NCBI RefSeq assembly: GCF_029318635.1 | Contig: NZ_CP119676.1 | Coordinates: 1,625,001 to 1,689,000, forward strand | Length of the DNA stretch: 64,000 bases | Origin: Varunaivibrio sulfuroxidans | GTDB lineage: Bacteria; Pseudomonadota; Alphaproteobacteria; Rhodospirillales; Magnetovibrionaceae | Reading direction: 5' to 3' | In this document: piece by piece, positions 27,484 to 37,400 of the stretch | Layout: every line of letters starts with the position of its first letter | Position numbering within the stretch: position 1 is the first letter of the stretch | Notes under the pieces: generated by a model | Databases searched by the model: none | What the model saw: the letters and a program-made list of their open reading frames with translations, nothing else | Told to the model about the DNA's origin: nothing | Program-made: the position numbers and the translations under genes

Positions 27484-28488
27484 ATGTTTACCTTTGGCTT
27501 GACCGGCGGCGTGCACGGTTTCGATCCCCTGATCCTGCTGCTCACGGCCCTGATCGTCGAGGCGTACGTCGGCGAGGCGGCGGTGCTGTTTCGTTTCGTT
27601 CCCCATCCGGTGATCGTGATCGGGCGCGCCATCGATTTCTTCGAACGCAAGCTCAACCGTCCCCAGCGCAGTCCAGCCGACCGCGCCGCACGCGGGGCGA
27701 TTGTCGTGCTGATTATGGTTATCTGCGCCGGCGCGGTCGGCTGGGCGGTGTCGTGGCTCGGCTTGAATCATGATTTCGGATGGATTTTAGAGACCTTCCT
27801 GGTCTTATTCCTGCTCGCCCAACGCAGCCTTTACGATCATGTCCGCCGGGTCGCGTTAGGGCTGAAGCAGGGCGGCCTCGAAGGCGGGCGCCTGGCGGTC
27901 GCGCACATCGTCGGGCGCGACATCACCCAATTGGATGAACACGGCGTGGTCCGCGCCGCCATCGAATCGTGCGCCGAAAATTTCAACGACGGCGTCGTCG
28001 CCCCGGTGTTCTGGTTTGTCCTGTTTGGAATGCCTGGGCTGCTGATCTACAAAACGGTCAACACCATGGACAGCATGATCGGCCATCGCACCGAACGGCT
28101 GCGCGCCTTCGGCATGACGGCTGCGCGTCTGGATGACGTCCTCAATTTGATTCCCGCGCGCCTATCGGGGCTGTTCATCGTGATCGCCGCCGTCTTCGCC
28201 CCCAAAGGCCGGCCGCTGAAGGCGCTTGCCGTCATGTGGCGCGACGCCGGAAAGCATTGCTCGCCCAACGCCGGATGGCCCGAGGCGGCGATGGCCGGGG
28301 CCTTGGGGCTGGCGCTGGGCGGCCCACGCAAATACGCCGAAGGTCAGCTTAATGAGCCGTGGATCGGCGATGGACGCGCCCGCGCCGAGGTAAACGATAT
28401 CCACCGCGCGCTTTACGTTTATTTCGTCGCCTGCCTGATCAACGCCATGTGGGTGGCGGCCCTCGCCGTGGTGCGTTACGGCATTTAA
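27484..28488 (+). CDS. cbiB: Adenosylcobinamide-phosphate synthase (aminopropanol attachment)
   Basis: A 334-residue integral membrane enzyme (CbiB, called CobD in Pseudomonas). It joins (R)-1-aminopropan-2-ol phosphate to adenosylcobyric acid. Marks include HPVIVIGRAIDFFERKLNR, GRDITQLDEHGVVRAAIESCAENFNDGVVAPVFWFVLFGMPGLLIYKTVNTMDSMIGHR, RLDDVLNLIPARLSGLFIV, HCSPNAGWPEAAMAGALGLALGG and a C-terminal membrane helix. ATG 27484 was chosen because it begins the usual FDPLILLLTALIVEA helix closely; ATG 27442 is possible but falls inside the dyad. It converges on cobQ with six bases between the stops. Confidence 0.93.
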   Translation: MFTFGLTGGVHGFDPLILLLTALIVEAYVGEAAVLFRFVPHPVIVIGRAIDFFERKLNRPQRSPADRAARGAIVVLIMVICAGAVGWAVSWLGLNHDFGWILETFLVLFLLAQRSLYDHVRRVALGLKQGGLEGGRLAVAHIVGRDITQLDEHGVVRAAIESCAENFNDGVVAPVFWFVLFGMPGLLIYKTVNTMDSMIGHRTERLRAFGMTAARLDDVLNLIPARLSGLFIVIAAVFAPKGRPLKALAVMWRDAGKHCSPNAGWPEAAMAGALGLALGGPRKYAEGQLNEPWIGDGRARAEVNDIHRALYVYFVACLINAMWVAALAVVRYGI

Positions 28489-28494
28489 GCGCAC

Positions 28495-30030
28495 TCAAGG
28501 AACCTTGGCGAGAGCGAACAGGCGATCGAGATCGAGGTGGCGCTCCAGATGATCGGCCAATTGGTCGAGCGCCCGCTCGACATTTTCCCGATAGGCCGCG
28601 CCCACTCCACGCACGCCGGGACGGCGATTGCGGTGGACTTCCGCCAAAAAGGCATGACGAAACCCATCGGCGGCGAAAATCCCGTGAACATAGCCGCCCA
28701 GAACGCGCCCGCCATGCGCACGCGCGCCTTCGGGCCGTCCGTCGCGCAACCGCAACCATGGATTTTTTCGCGCCGGCCCGTCGGAGAGTCCGAGATGCAT
28801 TTCATAGCCGTCGAAAGCGGCCCCGCTGACGGCGTCGCAGCCCTCGACCCGAGCCAATGTCTTGTCTCCGGTCATCACGGCGTCAACGTCAAGCAAGCCT
28901 ATCGCCGATTCGCTTCCCGGCGCGCCCTCCCGGCCCTCGGGATCGCCTACCTTCTTGCCCAACATCTGATAACCGGCGCACAACCCGACGACATAACCGC
29001 CGCGGCGAACGTGGGCGCGGATGTCTTCATCCCATCCTTGCGCCTTGACGAAGCGCAAATCGGACACCGTCGCCTTCGAGCCGGGAACGATCACGACGTC
29101 GGCGTCACCGGGCAGCGCCGCACCCGCCTCGACCCACGATAACGTCACGTCCGGCTCCTCGCTAAGCGGATCCAAATCATCGAAATTGGAGACCCGAGGC
29201 AGGCGTAGAACGGCGATTTTCAAGGGTCCGCGCCCGGCGGCGAAAGATGCTAAATCCGCGCGCGCCGGCGATATGGAAAAGTCCAGTGACGCGCTGTCCT
29301 CCTTGGGCAGGCGGCGCGCCGGGTCGAAAAAAGGCACGACCCCCAAAAACGGCCACCCGGTGTGGCGTTCAATGAGATCTTGCGCCTCTTCGAACAACGT
29401 TGGTTCCCCGCGGAACTTGTTGACGAGACACCCCTTCACCAGGGCGTTTTCCGCGTCGTCAAGCAACAGCCGGGTCCCCGCAAGGGCGGCGATGACCCCG
29501 CCACGCTCAACGTCGCCGACCAAAACCACGGCGACGTTCGCCGCCAGGGCAAAGCCCATGTTGGCAATATCGCCGTCGCGCAGATTGACCTCCGCGGGGC
29601 TGCCCGCGCCCTCAACCAGAACCAAATCGGCACGCGTACTTAAGCGCGCGAAACTATCGAGCACGACGGGCAAAAGCTCGGCGCGGTACGTGTGGTACTG
29701 CCGTGCGCCAAGCACCGTTTCGACCCGCCCGCGCACCACGACCTGGGCGCCGGTATCCGATTGCGGTTTGAGCAACACCGGGTTCATATCAACCGTCGGC
29801 GCGGCCCCCGCGGCCAACGCCTGAAGCGCCTGGGCGCGCCCGATCTCGCCGCCGTCCGCCGTCACGGCCGCATTGTTGGACATGTTTTGCGGCTTAAACG
29901 GCAGCACCGTCAGTCCTCGGCGCGCATAGGCCCGGCACAATCCCGCCACCAACAACGATTTGCCAACATCCGACGCCGTGCCTTGCACCATCAAGGCGCG
30001 GGCGGGGGAACGCTTATTTTCCACCGTCAT
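28495..30030 (-). CDS. cobQ: Cobyric acid synthase
   Basis: A 511-residue glutamine-dependent amidotransferase that amidates the b, d, e and g side chains of adenosylcobyrinic a,c-diamide. The ATPase part has ALMVQGTASDVGKSLLVAGLCR, FKPQNMSNNAAVTADGGEIGRAQALQA, DMNPVLLKPQSDTGAQVVVRG and VLVEGAGSPAEVNLRDGDIANM. The glutaminase part has VIVPGSKATVSDLRF, nucleophile Cys in VVGLCAGYQMLG, and GGYVHGIFAADGFR. The open frame goes on upstream to 30450, but that extension is antisense-like filler in the SYLF gene. ATG 30030 overlaps the SYLF stop by four bases (ATGA) and begins where family members begin. Confidence 0.96.
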   Translation of the reverse strand: MTVENKRSPARALMVQGTASDVGKSLLVAGLCRAYARRGLTVLPFKPQNMSNNAAVTADGGEIGRAQALQALAAGAAPTVDMNPVLLKPQSDTGAQVVVRGRVETVLGARQYHTYRAELLPVVLDSFARLSTRADLVLVEGAGSPAEVNLRDGDIANMGFALAANVAVVLVGDVERGGVIAALAGTRLLLDDAENALVKGCLVNKFRGEPTLFEEAQDLIERHTGWPFLGVVPFFDPARRLPKEDSASLDFSISPARADLASFAAGRGPLKIAVLRLPRVSNFDDLDPLSEEPDVTLSWVEAGAALPGDADVVIVPGSKATVSDLRFVKAQGWDEDIRAHVRRGGYVVGLCAGYQMLGKKVGDPEGREGAPGSESAIGLLDVDAVMTGDKTLARVEGCDAVSGAAFDGYEMHLGLSDGPARKNPWLRLRDGRPEGARAHGGRVLGGYVHGIFAADGFRHAFLAEVHRNRRPGVRGVGAAYRENVERALDQLADHLERHLDLDRLFALAKVP

Positions 30031-30731
30031 TTCGCAATGGACCCACCCGTTCCCGCCGCCAACGCCCGACGCAAGTCGTCGGCGCGCGGATTGCGCGCGG
30101 AGCGGTCGAGAACGATCTGACGCGGCGTCGTTCCCGGCGCGTAAAAAGCCCCGTTCAGGTCGTTGCGCCGGGCGATCACCGCGCCCTCCAGGGATGCCCC
30201 ACCGTAAAATCCGATGGCACGGGAAAAAACCAGCACGTCGGCGCCAAGATTCGTGGTCGTCGCCGCCTCGGCCCCGGCTCCCACCGCGCCCACCGTAACG
30301 CCGATATCCGCGCCCAACTTGCCCTGGTTTTCGACCACGGCGCGCACCGCCCCCGGACTGCGCAACAACATAATGGTGTCGGCGCTTTGCCCGCCGATTT
30401 GCCAACCGATCGACCCTGCGCCCAAAGTATAAAAAGCGGGATAACCCCACGTGCCGTCGGGGCCGCGCGCGACAAGAACGCCGTTCCCTCCCTCGACGCC
30501 CACCATCAGACCCGCCTTAAGCAGGCTGGGAAAGATCAACACGCCCTGGGCTTTTTTAAGCTGCGCGCGAAACAGATCCATCTGACTGTCGTGGGAACGT
30601 TCAAAACCCAGCACCGTGAGACGCGCGCTATCGACAAGCGCCTCGGCGCGTTGCGACGGCGTGTTCACCGCTGCGCAAGCGCTCACCAACACCGCCACCA
30701 ACACCGCCGCCATCCGAACCGTCGCGCGCAT
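30027..30731 (-). CDS. SYLF (Ysc84) domain lipoprotein, coupled to cobQ
   Basis: 234 residues. A lipoprotein signal MRATVRMAAVLVAVLVSAC (lipobox LVSAC) precedes a full SYLF/Ysc84 domain: KKAQGVLIFPSLLKAGLMVGVEGGNGVLV, WGYPAFYTLGAGSIGWQIGGQSADTIMLL, GADIGVTVGAVGAGAEAATTTNLGADVLVFSRAIGFYGGASLEGAVIARRNDLNGAFY. In eukaryotes this domain binds phosphoinositides; bacterial versions are periplasmic or outer-membrane lipoproteins of unclear role. The stop overlaps the cobQ start (ATGA), so the two are co-translated. It lies about 100 bp downstream of cobO. No published cobalamin role is known to me. Confidence 0.9.
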   Translation of the reverse strand: MRATVRMAAVLVAVLVSACAAVNTPSQRAEALVDSARLTVLGFERSHDSQMDLFRAQLKKAQGVLIFPSLLKAGLMVGVEGGNGVLVARGPDGTWGYPAFYTLGAGSIGWQIGGQSADTIMLLRSPGAVRAVVENQGKLGADIGVTVGAVGAGAEAATTTNLGADVLVFSRAIGFYGGASLEGAVIARRNDLNGAFYAPGTTPRQIVLDRSARNPRADDLRRALAAGTGGSIAK

Positions 30732-30831
30732 CGTTCACTCCTTTACATCGAAGAACTCGGTTTGAATCGGTGTAGCACATCGCAAGGACGGAAAAACGGC
30801 CAACACACCGAAGGGCGGGCGGGCGGGCGCA

Positions 30832-31446
30832 TTAAAATTCGACCCCGGGTTGCGCCTCGACGCCACCGCGAAAAGGATGCTTGACGAGAGTCATTTCGGT
30901 AACCAGATCGGCGCTTTCGATAAGGGCGACGGGCGCGTTGCGCCCCGTCACCACGGCGTGCTGCATCGCGGGACGACCGCCCAGACCTTCGAGAATTTTT
31001 TCCAACGGCAGATTTCCGTAGCGCAGAACGATATTCAACTCATCCATGATAACCATCGCATAGGAAGGGTCACGCAACATATCCATCGCCGCTTCCCACG
31101 CCCGTTCGGCGGCCTTGATATCGCGTTCGCGGTCCTGGGTCTCCCAACTGAAGCCTTCGCCTAACGCCTCGATGACGCACAAGTCCGGAAACTTGTCGAA
31201 AACAACCCGCTCGCCGGTCTCCCAGGCCCCCTTGATGAATTGGACGATACCCACCTTTTTGCCATGACCGATACAGCGCAACGCCATCCCCCATGCCGCC
31301 GTGGATTTACCCTTGCCTTTTCCCGTGTGAACGATCAACAAGCCCTTGCGGATATTTTTTTCCGCCATTATTTTTTCCCGCGCCCCCTTCTTTTTGGCCA
31401 TTTTGGCCTGGTGGCGGCGGTTTTCTTCGATGTCGTCTTCACGCAT
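30832..31446 (-). CDS. cobO: Cob(I)yrinic acid a,c-diamide adenosyltransferase
   Basis: A 204-residue CobA/CobO-type ATP:corrinoid adenosyltransferase. After a basic N-terminal segment it has GLLIVHTGKGKGKSTAAWGMALRCIGHGKKVGIVQFIKGAWETGE (P-loop), EGFSWETQDRERDI, VIMDELNIVLRYGNLPLEKIL, VVTGRNAPVALIESADLVTEMTLVKHPFRGGV and the C-terminal VEAQPGVEF, all standard. It transfers the 5'-deoxyadenosyl group to Co(I). GGAG six bases before ATG 31446 sets the start. It is the first gene of a minus-strand run with the SYLF gene and cobQ, and divergent from a histidine kinase gene. Confidence 0.95.
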   Translation of the reverse strand: MREDDIEENRRHQAKMAKKKGAREKIMAEKNIRKGLLIVHTGKGKGKSTAAWGMALRCIGHGKKVGIVQFIKGAWETGERVVFDKFPDLCVIEALGEGFSWETQDRERDIKAAERAWEAAMDMLRDPSYAMVIMDELNIVLRYGNLPLEKILEGLGGRPAMQHAVVTGRNAPVALIESADLVTEMTLVKHPFRGGVEAQPGVEF

Positions 31447-31538
31447 GGCGTACTCCATTCAAGAACTGCAATTCGCGTCCGTGGACGCGCCCCCGACCTT
31501 AGTGTAATTTTAAACTTAATTCCAAGTCGCAATAACCC

Positions 31539-31596
31539 CGTTCCCAGGGAACGTCGCCGGGGTCTTAGCCAAAAAAAACCGCCGGACGGAAAGTCC
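31539..31596 (-). promoter_or_regulatory. Structured leader upstream of cobO (not a recognisable B12 riboswitch)
   Basis: In the 250-bp gap between cobO and the divergent kinase gene there is a perfect dyad CGTTCCC-A-GGGAACG (31539-31553). Read toward cobO, it is preceded by a GC-rich short stem ending in a run of eight T (minus strand of 31571-31578). This looks like a small attenuator-type arrangement. The cobalamin riboswitch B12-box was searched for by eye and not found. Confidence 0.3.
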
Positions 31597-31696
31597 TCAT
31601 AAGATTCATTATAAATAAGCGCCCATTGTCATTATGGTATCAAGAGACTACTTCTTATTTCGTAATGGTCAAACGCCGACAAACGATAGATAATGC

Positions 31697-33259
31697 ATGA
31701 ATAGTATACAAGTATTGGTTGTTGATGACGATGGCGGCATAGACGCGGCGCTAAAAACCGCCGCCGCATGCATGACGGCGGATACGCCCGTGCCGTTTGA
31801 AACGCTAAAGGCGAGGGGCGCGGAACACGCCTTAACGCAAAGCGTTATGGAAAACCCCGACCTTTGCCTGATTCTCGTTGGCGATGACTTCACCGCCGCC
31901 CATGCCATCCTCGCGGGCCTAAAAGAGGCCGGATTGAACGTCCCCGTCACCGTGATCGCTCCGCCCGCCGAAATGCCCCGCGAAGCGTCTCTGATCGAAC
32001 GCGGCGCCAGGGGCGTTATTCGGCGTGACGCCTCACTGGGGTCCGTTTTGCACTATATCGTCCGCAACACAAGCGCCCTAAAAGCGGCGGAAGACCGACT
32101 TCGCGCGGACAGGGAACGCCTCCTCTCGCAGATTCTCGACTTGCGCGACGGGCGCGAGCGCGCCGAGGAACAATCAATTCGATACCTGGAAATGGTCGAA
32201 GAACTGGCCCTCGCCAAGGAGCGCCTGGAACGCCTCGACCAGGAAAAAAACAAGTTGTTCTCGATCATCGCCCATGACCTGCGCAGCCCGTTCACCGCAT
32301 TGTTGGGCTACACCGCCATGATCGCGGACATGTCCGACAAGCTCGACCCCGAGAAAATTTCTCATTTCGCACGAAGAGCCCATGATTCCGGCGCGAACAT
32401 CTTCAAGTTGCTGGAAAATTTGCTCGAATGGGTGCAGCTGCAAATGAACCGCACCGAGTACGCGCCATCGCAGGAAAAACTAAAGGATATCGCGGCGCGG
32501 ACGTTCGAAATTCTAGAGCCGGTGGCCCAGGAAAAAGGGCTCGTCCTGGAGTGCCGCCTAAACGGCGAGAGCGCCTTCGTCGATCCCAACATGACGGCCG
32601 CCGTGATCCGCAATCTGGTCAACAACGCAATCAAATTCACACCCGCCGGAAAAATATCCGTTTTCGCCGAAACCTTACCGGAACACATCGCCGTCAGCGT
32701 ACGCGACAACGGCATAGGGATGCCCCCCGACGTGGCGCGAAAAATTTTCTCCATCGCCGGGAATGTCTCAACCAAAGGCACCAATGGCGAGGCGGGGACC
32801 GGGCTTGGGATCATCTTATGCAAGGAATTGGTCGAACGGGGCGGCGGAGAGCTTCGGGTCGTTTCCGAAGAAGGTCGGGGATCCACCTTTACCTTCACCG
32901 TTCCCAGATCGCCCACCACCACGCCCCACGCCGATATGTCCCGCCCCCTCGGCGCAGATCCGGCACCCCCAAGGGGACGCCGGTCCTGTATTTTAAAGTT
33001 TGCTCCGCCCCCCGACGGGCATCGGACGTGCGTATTTTTCAATATAGTCGATCACGAGACCGGCGATATTCTTGCCGGTAACCTTCTCGATACCCTCCAG
33101 GCCGGGCGAGGAATTGACTTCGAGGACCTTGGGGCCGTCCTCGGCGCGCAACAGATCGACGCCCGCCATTCCCAATTTCAGAACCTTCGCCGCCTTGACG
33201 GCCGCCGCCCGCTCTTCCTTGGTAATGCGCACCCGCTCCGCCTTGCCGCCCTGGTGTAG
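31697..33259 (+). CDS. Soluble hybrid histidine kinase with degenerate N-terminal receiver; frame overlaps the next gene
   Basis: 520 residues as read. Residues 1-125 resemble a receiver domain ([10 protein letters not shown] start, LILVGDD near the phospho-Asp position, then VTVIAPP), but the end of the domain lacks the clear conserved Lys, so it may not be phosphorylated. A coiled coil (about 130-180) leads to His[20 protein letters not shown] (His 193). The HATPase has [28 protein letters not shown] and [22 protein letters not shown]. The kinase fold should end near 32910, but there is no stop until 33257-33259. The last 89 codons are therefore read antisense to the RimK-type gene and look unlike protein. 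No transmembrane segment and no adjacent response regulator are seen. Confidence 0.83.
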   Translation: MNSIQVLVVDDDGGIDAALKTAAACMTADTPVPFETLKARGAEHALTQSVMENPDLCLILVGDDFTAAHAILAGLKEAGLNVPVTVIAPPAEMPREASLIERGARGVIRRDASLGSVLHYIVRNTSALKAAEDRLRADRERLLSQILDLRDGRERAEEQSIRYLEMVEELALAKERLERLDQEKNKLFSIIAHDLRSPFTALLGYTAMIADMSDKLDPEKISHFARRAHDSGANIFKLLENLLEWVQLQMNRTEYAPSQEKLKDIAARTFEILEPVAQEKGLVLECRLNGESAFVDPNMTAAVIRNLVNNAIKFTPAGKISVFAETLPEHIAVSVRDNGIGMPPDVARKIFSIAGNVSTKGTNGEAGTGLGIILCKELVERGGGELRVVSEEGRGSTFTFTVPRSPTTTPHADMSRPLGADPAPPRGRRSCILKFAPPPDGHRTCVFFNIVDHETGDILAGNLLDTLQAGRGIDFEDLGAVLGAQQIDARHSQFQNLRRLDGRRPLFLGNAHPLRLAALV

Positions 33260-34390
33260 GTTGGATCGGTATTCTCCCTCCTCGCCTTGGCGCTTCATCG
33301 CCGCGATCACCTTGCCGCCGATGACGAAGCAACGGATATCCGCACCCCCCGCCTCCTTGATGAATTCCTGGACCAGGATGTTCGCCTTCAGGCCCTGAAA
33401 TGCGCCGATCACCGATTCCGCCGCCTTTTTGGTTTCGGCGAGGACGACGCCCTTGCCTTGGGTGCCTTCCAAAAGCTTGAGCACCAGCGGCGCGCCGCCG
33501 ACGAATTTGATCAGTTCGGACGTGGCGTTGGGCGAGCGGGCGAAACCGGTGATCGGCATGCCGATACCGTTACGCGCCAGCAACTGGTGGGCGTACAGCT
33601 TGTCGCGCGACGCCCCGATCGCCGCCGACGAATTCAGGCTATAGACGCCCATCATCTCGAACTGGCGGACCACCGCCATGCCGTAGAACGTCACCGACGA
33701 TCCGATGCGCGGAATGATCGCGTCGAAACCGTCCAATTTGCGCCCGTCAATATGCACTTCGGGACGCATCGAGGTGATGTTCATATAACATTGCGTGGTG
33801 TTGATAACCTCGACCAAGTGGTGGCGTTCCTCCGCCGCCTCGGCCAGGCGGCGGGTCGAATAGCTGTTCGGCTCGCGCGACAGGATGCCGATTTTGAGCG
33901 AGCGCTTCGGCGCCTCGCGGCGCGGAAAATCGTCATATGCCCCCTCGTTCAAGACACCCTGAACGCACGATTTGTTGGGATCGACGATGGCCTTGTCCTG
34001 CAAAGCGCTGCGCCCGATCAGCATGCGGTACTGCATCGTTTCCCGGTTGGTCAGGGAAATTTCGATCGGCCACTGTATACCGCCGATATCCAGGGACGTG
34101 GAGATGATATAGCGCAGTTCGGTCTCGCCGTTGGAACTGGTGATCTCGCGCTGATCGACAAGGTCGGCGGAACAATAAACCTCGATCTCGGGACGTTCGG
34201 GAATCGGATGAATGCCGAAACGCACTTTGCGCCGGTTTTCACGGCCATACGGTTCGATGGAAAAGGCGTGCAACGCCGAGGTCTTGGCCCCGGTGTCCAC
34301 CTTGGCGCGGATCGCGGGCAGGCCGAGGCCGGGCAGGGACACCCATTCCTCCCAGCCCAAAACAAGATCCTTGTTCGCGTTTATCGTCAT
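32993..34390 (-). CDS. Retropepsin-like protease domain fused to RimK-type ATP-grasp ligase
   Basis: 465 residues. Residues 1-150 form a RimB/ATP-dependent-zinc-protease-like domain (PF05618 type): [32 protein letters not shown], with the DTGA motif of retropepsin-like aspartic proteases, and [12 protein letters not shown]. Residues 165-465 form a RimK ATP-grasp: [102 protein letters not shown] and the metal site [26 protein letters not shown]. RimK proteins add glutamates or other residues to peptide ends; E. coli RimK modifies ribosomal protein S6. Both tag-adding and tag-cutting activities may be in one chain. ATG 34390 matches the domain start; the frame before it is unsupported. Confidence 0.9.
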   Translation of the reverse strand: MTINANKDLVLGWEEWVSLPGLGLPAIRAKVDTGAKTSALHAFSIEPYGRENRRKVRFGIHPIPERPEIEVYCSADLVDQREITSSNGETELRYIISTSLDIGGIQWPIEISLTNRETMQYRMLIGRSALQDKAIVDPNKSCVQGVLNEGAYDDFPRREAPKRSLKIGILSREPNSYSTRRLAEAAEERHHLVEVINTTQCYMNITSMRPEVHIDGRKLDGFDAIIPRIGSSVTFYGMAVVRQFEMMGVYSLNSSAAIGASRDKLYAHQLLARNGIGMPITGFARSPNATSELIKFVGGAPLVLKLLEGTQGKGVVLAETKKAAESVIGAFQGLKANILVQEFIKEAGGADIRCFVIGGKVIAAMKRQGEEGEYRSNLHQGGKAERVRITKEERAAAVKAAKVLKLGMAGVDLLRAEDGPKVLEVNSSPGLEGIEKVTGKNIAGLVIDYIEKYARPMPVGGRSKL

Positions 34391-34478
34391 CGGATAGGTC
34401 CCATTCCAGACTGAGATTAGAAAAAAGGGAGCGCTATTTACGTCCCTGTGTTGAAAAACACAATGTGTTTTATCGCCG

Positions 34479-37400
34479 TCATGCCTTTTCTTCGCCCGCA
34501 AGGCGGCTCAAGACCTCGTAGGTGGCGTTCAGGCGCGGGGTCCATAAGCCCCGGCGCTGCGCCTCAAGCAGGCGAGACGCCATTTCGCGCAGCGCATCGG
34601 GGTTGTTGTCGCGCAAGAAGGCGCATACCCCGGCGTCGTCCAGATAGGCCGTGAAGACGGCGTCGAAGTGATGGTCCTTGACGCAGCGCGCGGTGGCGGC
34701 GAACGACACCATGTAATCCACCGTCGCCGCCATTTCGAAAGCGCCCTTGTAGCCGTGGCGCATCACCCCGGCGATCCATTTCGGATTGACCACGCGGGCG
34801 CGCACCACGCGACCGATCTCGTCATCCAGGGTGCGAATTTTCGGACTTTCGGGGCGGGAATGATCGTTGTGCCAGATCACCGGCTGGCGGCCGGAATGCA
34901 CGCGCACCGCCGCCGCCATGCCGCCTTCGAATTGATAGTAATCGTCCGAGTCGAGCACGTCGTGTTCACGGTTGTCCTGGTTGTGGACCACCGCCTCGAT
35001 CGCATTCAGGCGGGTTTCGAAGACCCCGGGGCAAGCCTCGCCGTCGGCCCCGCCGCCGTAGGCATAGCTTCCCCAGGCGACGTAGGCGCGCGCCAGATCG
35101 GCGTCGTCTTCCCAGCCTTGTTCGTCCATCAGCGCCTGTAGGCCCGCCCCGTAGGCCCCCGGCTTGGAGCCGAAGACACGAAAACCGGCCAGCCGCATCG
35201 CCTCTTTTTCATCCACGCCCCGGGCGATCATCGCGGCCCCGTCGGCGCGGACTTTTTCCGCCAGGGGGTTTTCATCGCCCCCCTCGTCCAACGCCGCCAC
35301 CGCGCGCGCGGCGCTGTCCAGAAGATCGATCAAGCCGGGGAAGGCGTCGCGGAAAAACCCCGACACCCGTATCGTGACATCGACCCGGGGACGACCGAGA
35401 ACCGACGCCGGCAACACTTCAAAACCGGTAACCCTTCGCGACGCGCCGTCCCAGGTCGGCTTGACCCCCATCAACGCCAACGCCTGGGCGATATCGTCGC
35501 CGCCGGTGCGCATGTTCGACGTTCCCCAACACGACAATCCCAAGGTGCGCGGCCAATCGCCGGTGTCCTGAAGGTGGCGTTCGACCAGCAAACTCGCCGA
35601 TTTCCATCCCAGGGTCCACGCCGCGGGCGTCGGCACGGTGCGGGTGTCGAGCGAATAAAAATTGCGCCCCGTGGGCAGCACGTCGGGGCGTCCTCGGGTC
35701 GGCGCGCCGCTGGGTCCCGGGGCGACGAAACGCCCCCCCAGACCGTCGAGCAGCGCCGCGATTTCCGCTTCGCCGCATTTTTGCACGTTGGGACGCAAGG
35801 TTCCTTCGATTTCGCCAAGCACCGTGCGGGCGGCCCGCCAGGCGGGATCGGGCGGGCGGGCGCCGCCGATCAGCGCGCTTGCCAACATTTCGATGCGCTC
35901 CACCGTGTCGCCGTGGCTCCGCCACGATCGCTCGTCCAGCGCCGCCAGAGCGGCGGGGCGTGGCCCCGCCCAGGGGGCGGCCATGGCGCAATCCAAGGGA
36001 TCGAAGCCGTCGAGGCCGAGGTCGTGCGCCAAAGCCCGGTGCAAAGATTGCTCTTCGGGCAATTTACCACGCGGCAGGCGGACCAACGCCGTCAACAGAT
36101 CGGTCAATTGCCCACCGTGCGGACTGACGCCGAAAATATGCAGGCCGTCGCGAATCTGCATCTCCTTCAGCTCACACAAATAGCCGTCCAACGCCATGAG
36201 CTGTGTTTCTTCGTCGCCATCGTCTTCGATTCCGATATCCCGATCCAGACCACTGGCGTGGCACAACTCCAAAATATCCCGGCGCAGCACCCGGGTGCGC
36301 CGGGGATCGCCGCCCGCCGCCTCGTAATATTCATCGACCAGGGCTTCCAGGTCCCTCAACGGGCCGTAGCTTTCCGCCCGGGTGAGCGGCGGGGTGAGAT
36401 GGTCGATAATCACCGCCCCGGCGCGACGCTTAGCCTGGGTGCCCTCGCCGGGGTCGTTGACGATAAAAGGATAAAGATGGGGCAGCGGCCCCAGAGCGGC
36501 CTCGGGAAAGCAATTTTCACCGAGCGCCACCGCCTTGCCCGGCAACCATTCCAAATTGCCGTGTTTGCCGACATGAACCACGGCGTCGGCGGCGAATTCC
36601 CGGCGCAACCAGGCGTAAAACGCCAAATAACCGTGAGGCGGGACCAAGTCGGCGTCGTGGTAGGTCTTTACCGGGTCGATATTGTAGCCGCGGGCCGGTT
36701 GCACGGCGACGACGACATTGCCGAAACGCCGCGCCGGGATGGCGAAACGACCGTCGCAGCGCATGAAGGGATCGCCTTCGGGCGGACCCCATTGCTTGAT
36801 CGTCTTGCGCCGAACGCCCTCGGGCAGCGTAGCAAAAAATTCCCGATAATCCGCCAACGCGTAGGTTTCAGGCGCGACACCTTGCTTACCCTTGGTGTGG
36901 TCGTTGGTCGGTCCCTCCTTGAGCAGGGCGATCAGGGCGTTGCCGTCCTCGGGGATATCCTCGACCTCGTACCCCGCGCCGTCCAGGGCGCGCAAAATCT
37001 CGATCGCGCCCTGCGGCGCGTCCAGCCCGACCCCGTTGCCCAGGCGACCGTCCCGATTGGGGTAATTGGCCAATACCAGGGCGACGTTTTTCGACCAGTT
37101 GGGCGCGCCGCGCAGCCACGCCCAGTTGGCGGCGAGCGCGGCGACGAAATCGATACGGTCACAGGCCGGTTGATACGCGACGATGTCACACTGACTGGCC
37201 TCGTCGCGTTCGGCGCGGCCTTTGAACGACACCGCGCGGGTGATGATGCGCCCATCGACCTCGGGCAGGGCGACGTTCATGGCGATGTCGCGCGGACCGA
37301 GGCCGCGATCGCCGTCGCGCCACCCTGCGAACGCACCGCCCGACAAGACCGCCTGCAATACCGGAAGACCATACGTATCAAACGGCAATTCGACCGCCGC

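Noticed and set aside
30031-30450. 140-residue N-terminal extension of the cobQ frame
   Set aside because: It is read inside the well-supported SYLF gene in another frame, is Arg/Gly-rich and has no family counterpart. The ATGA overlap gives a clear later start.
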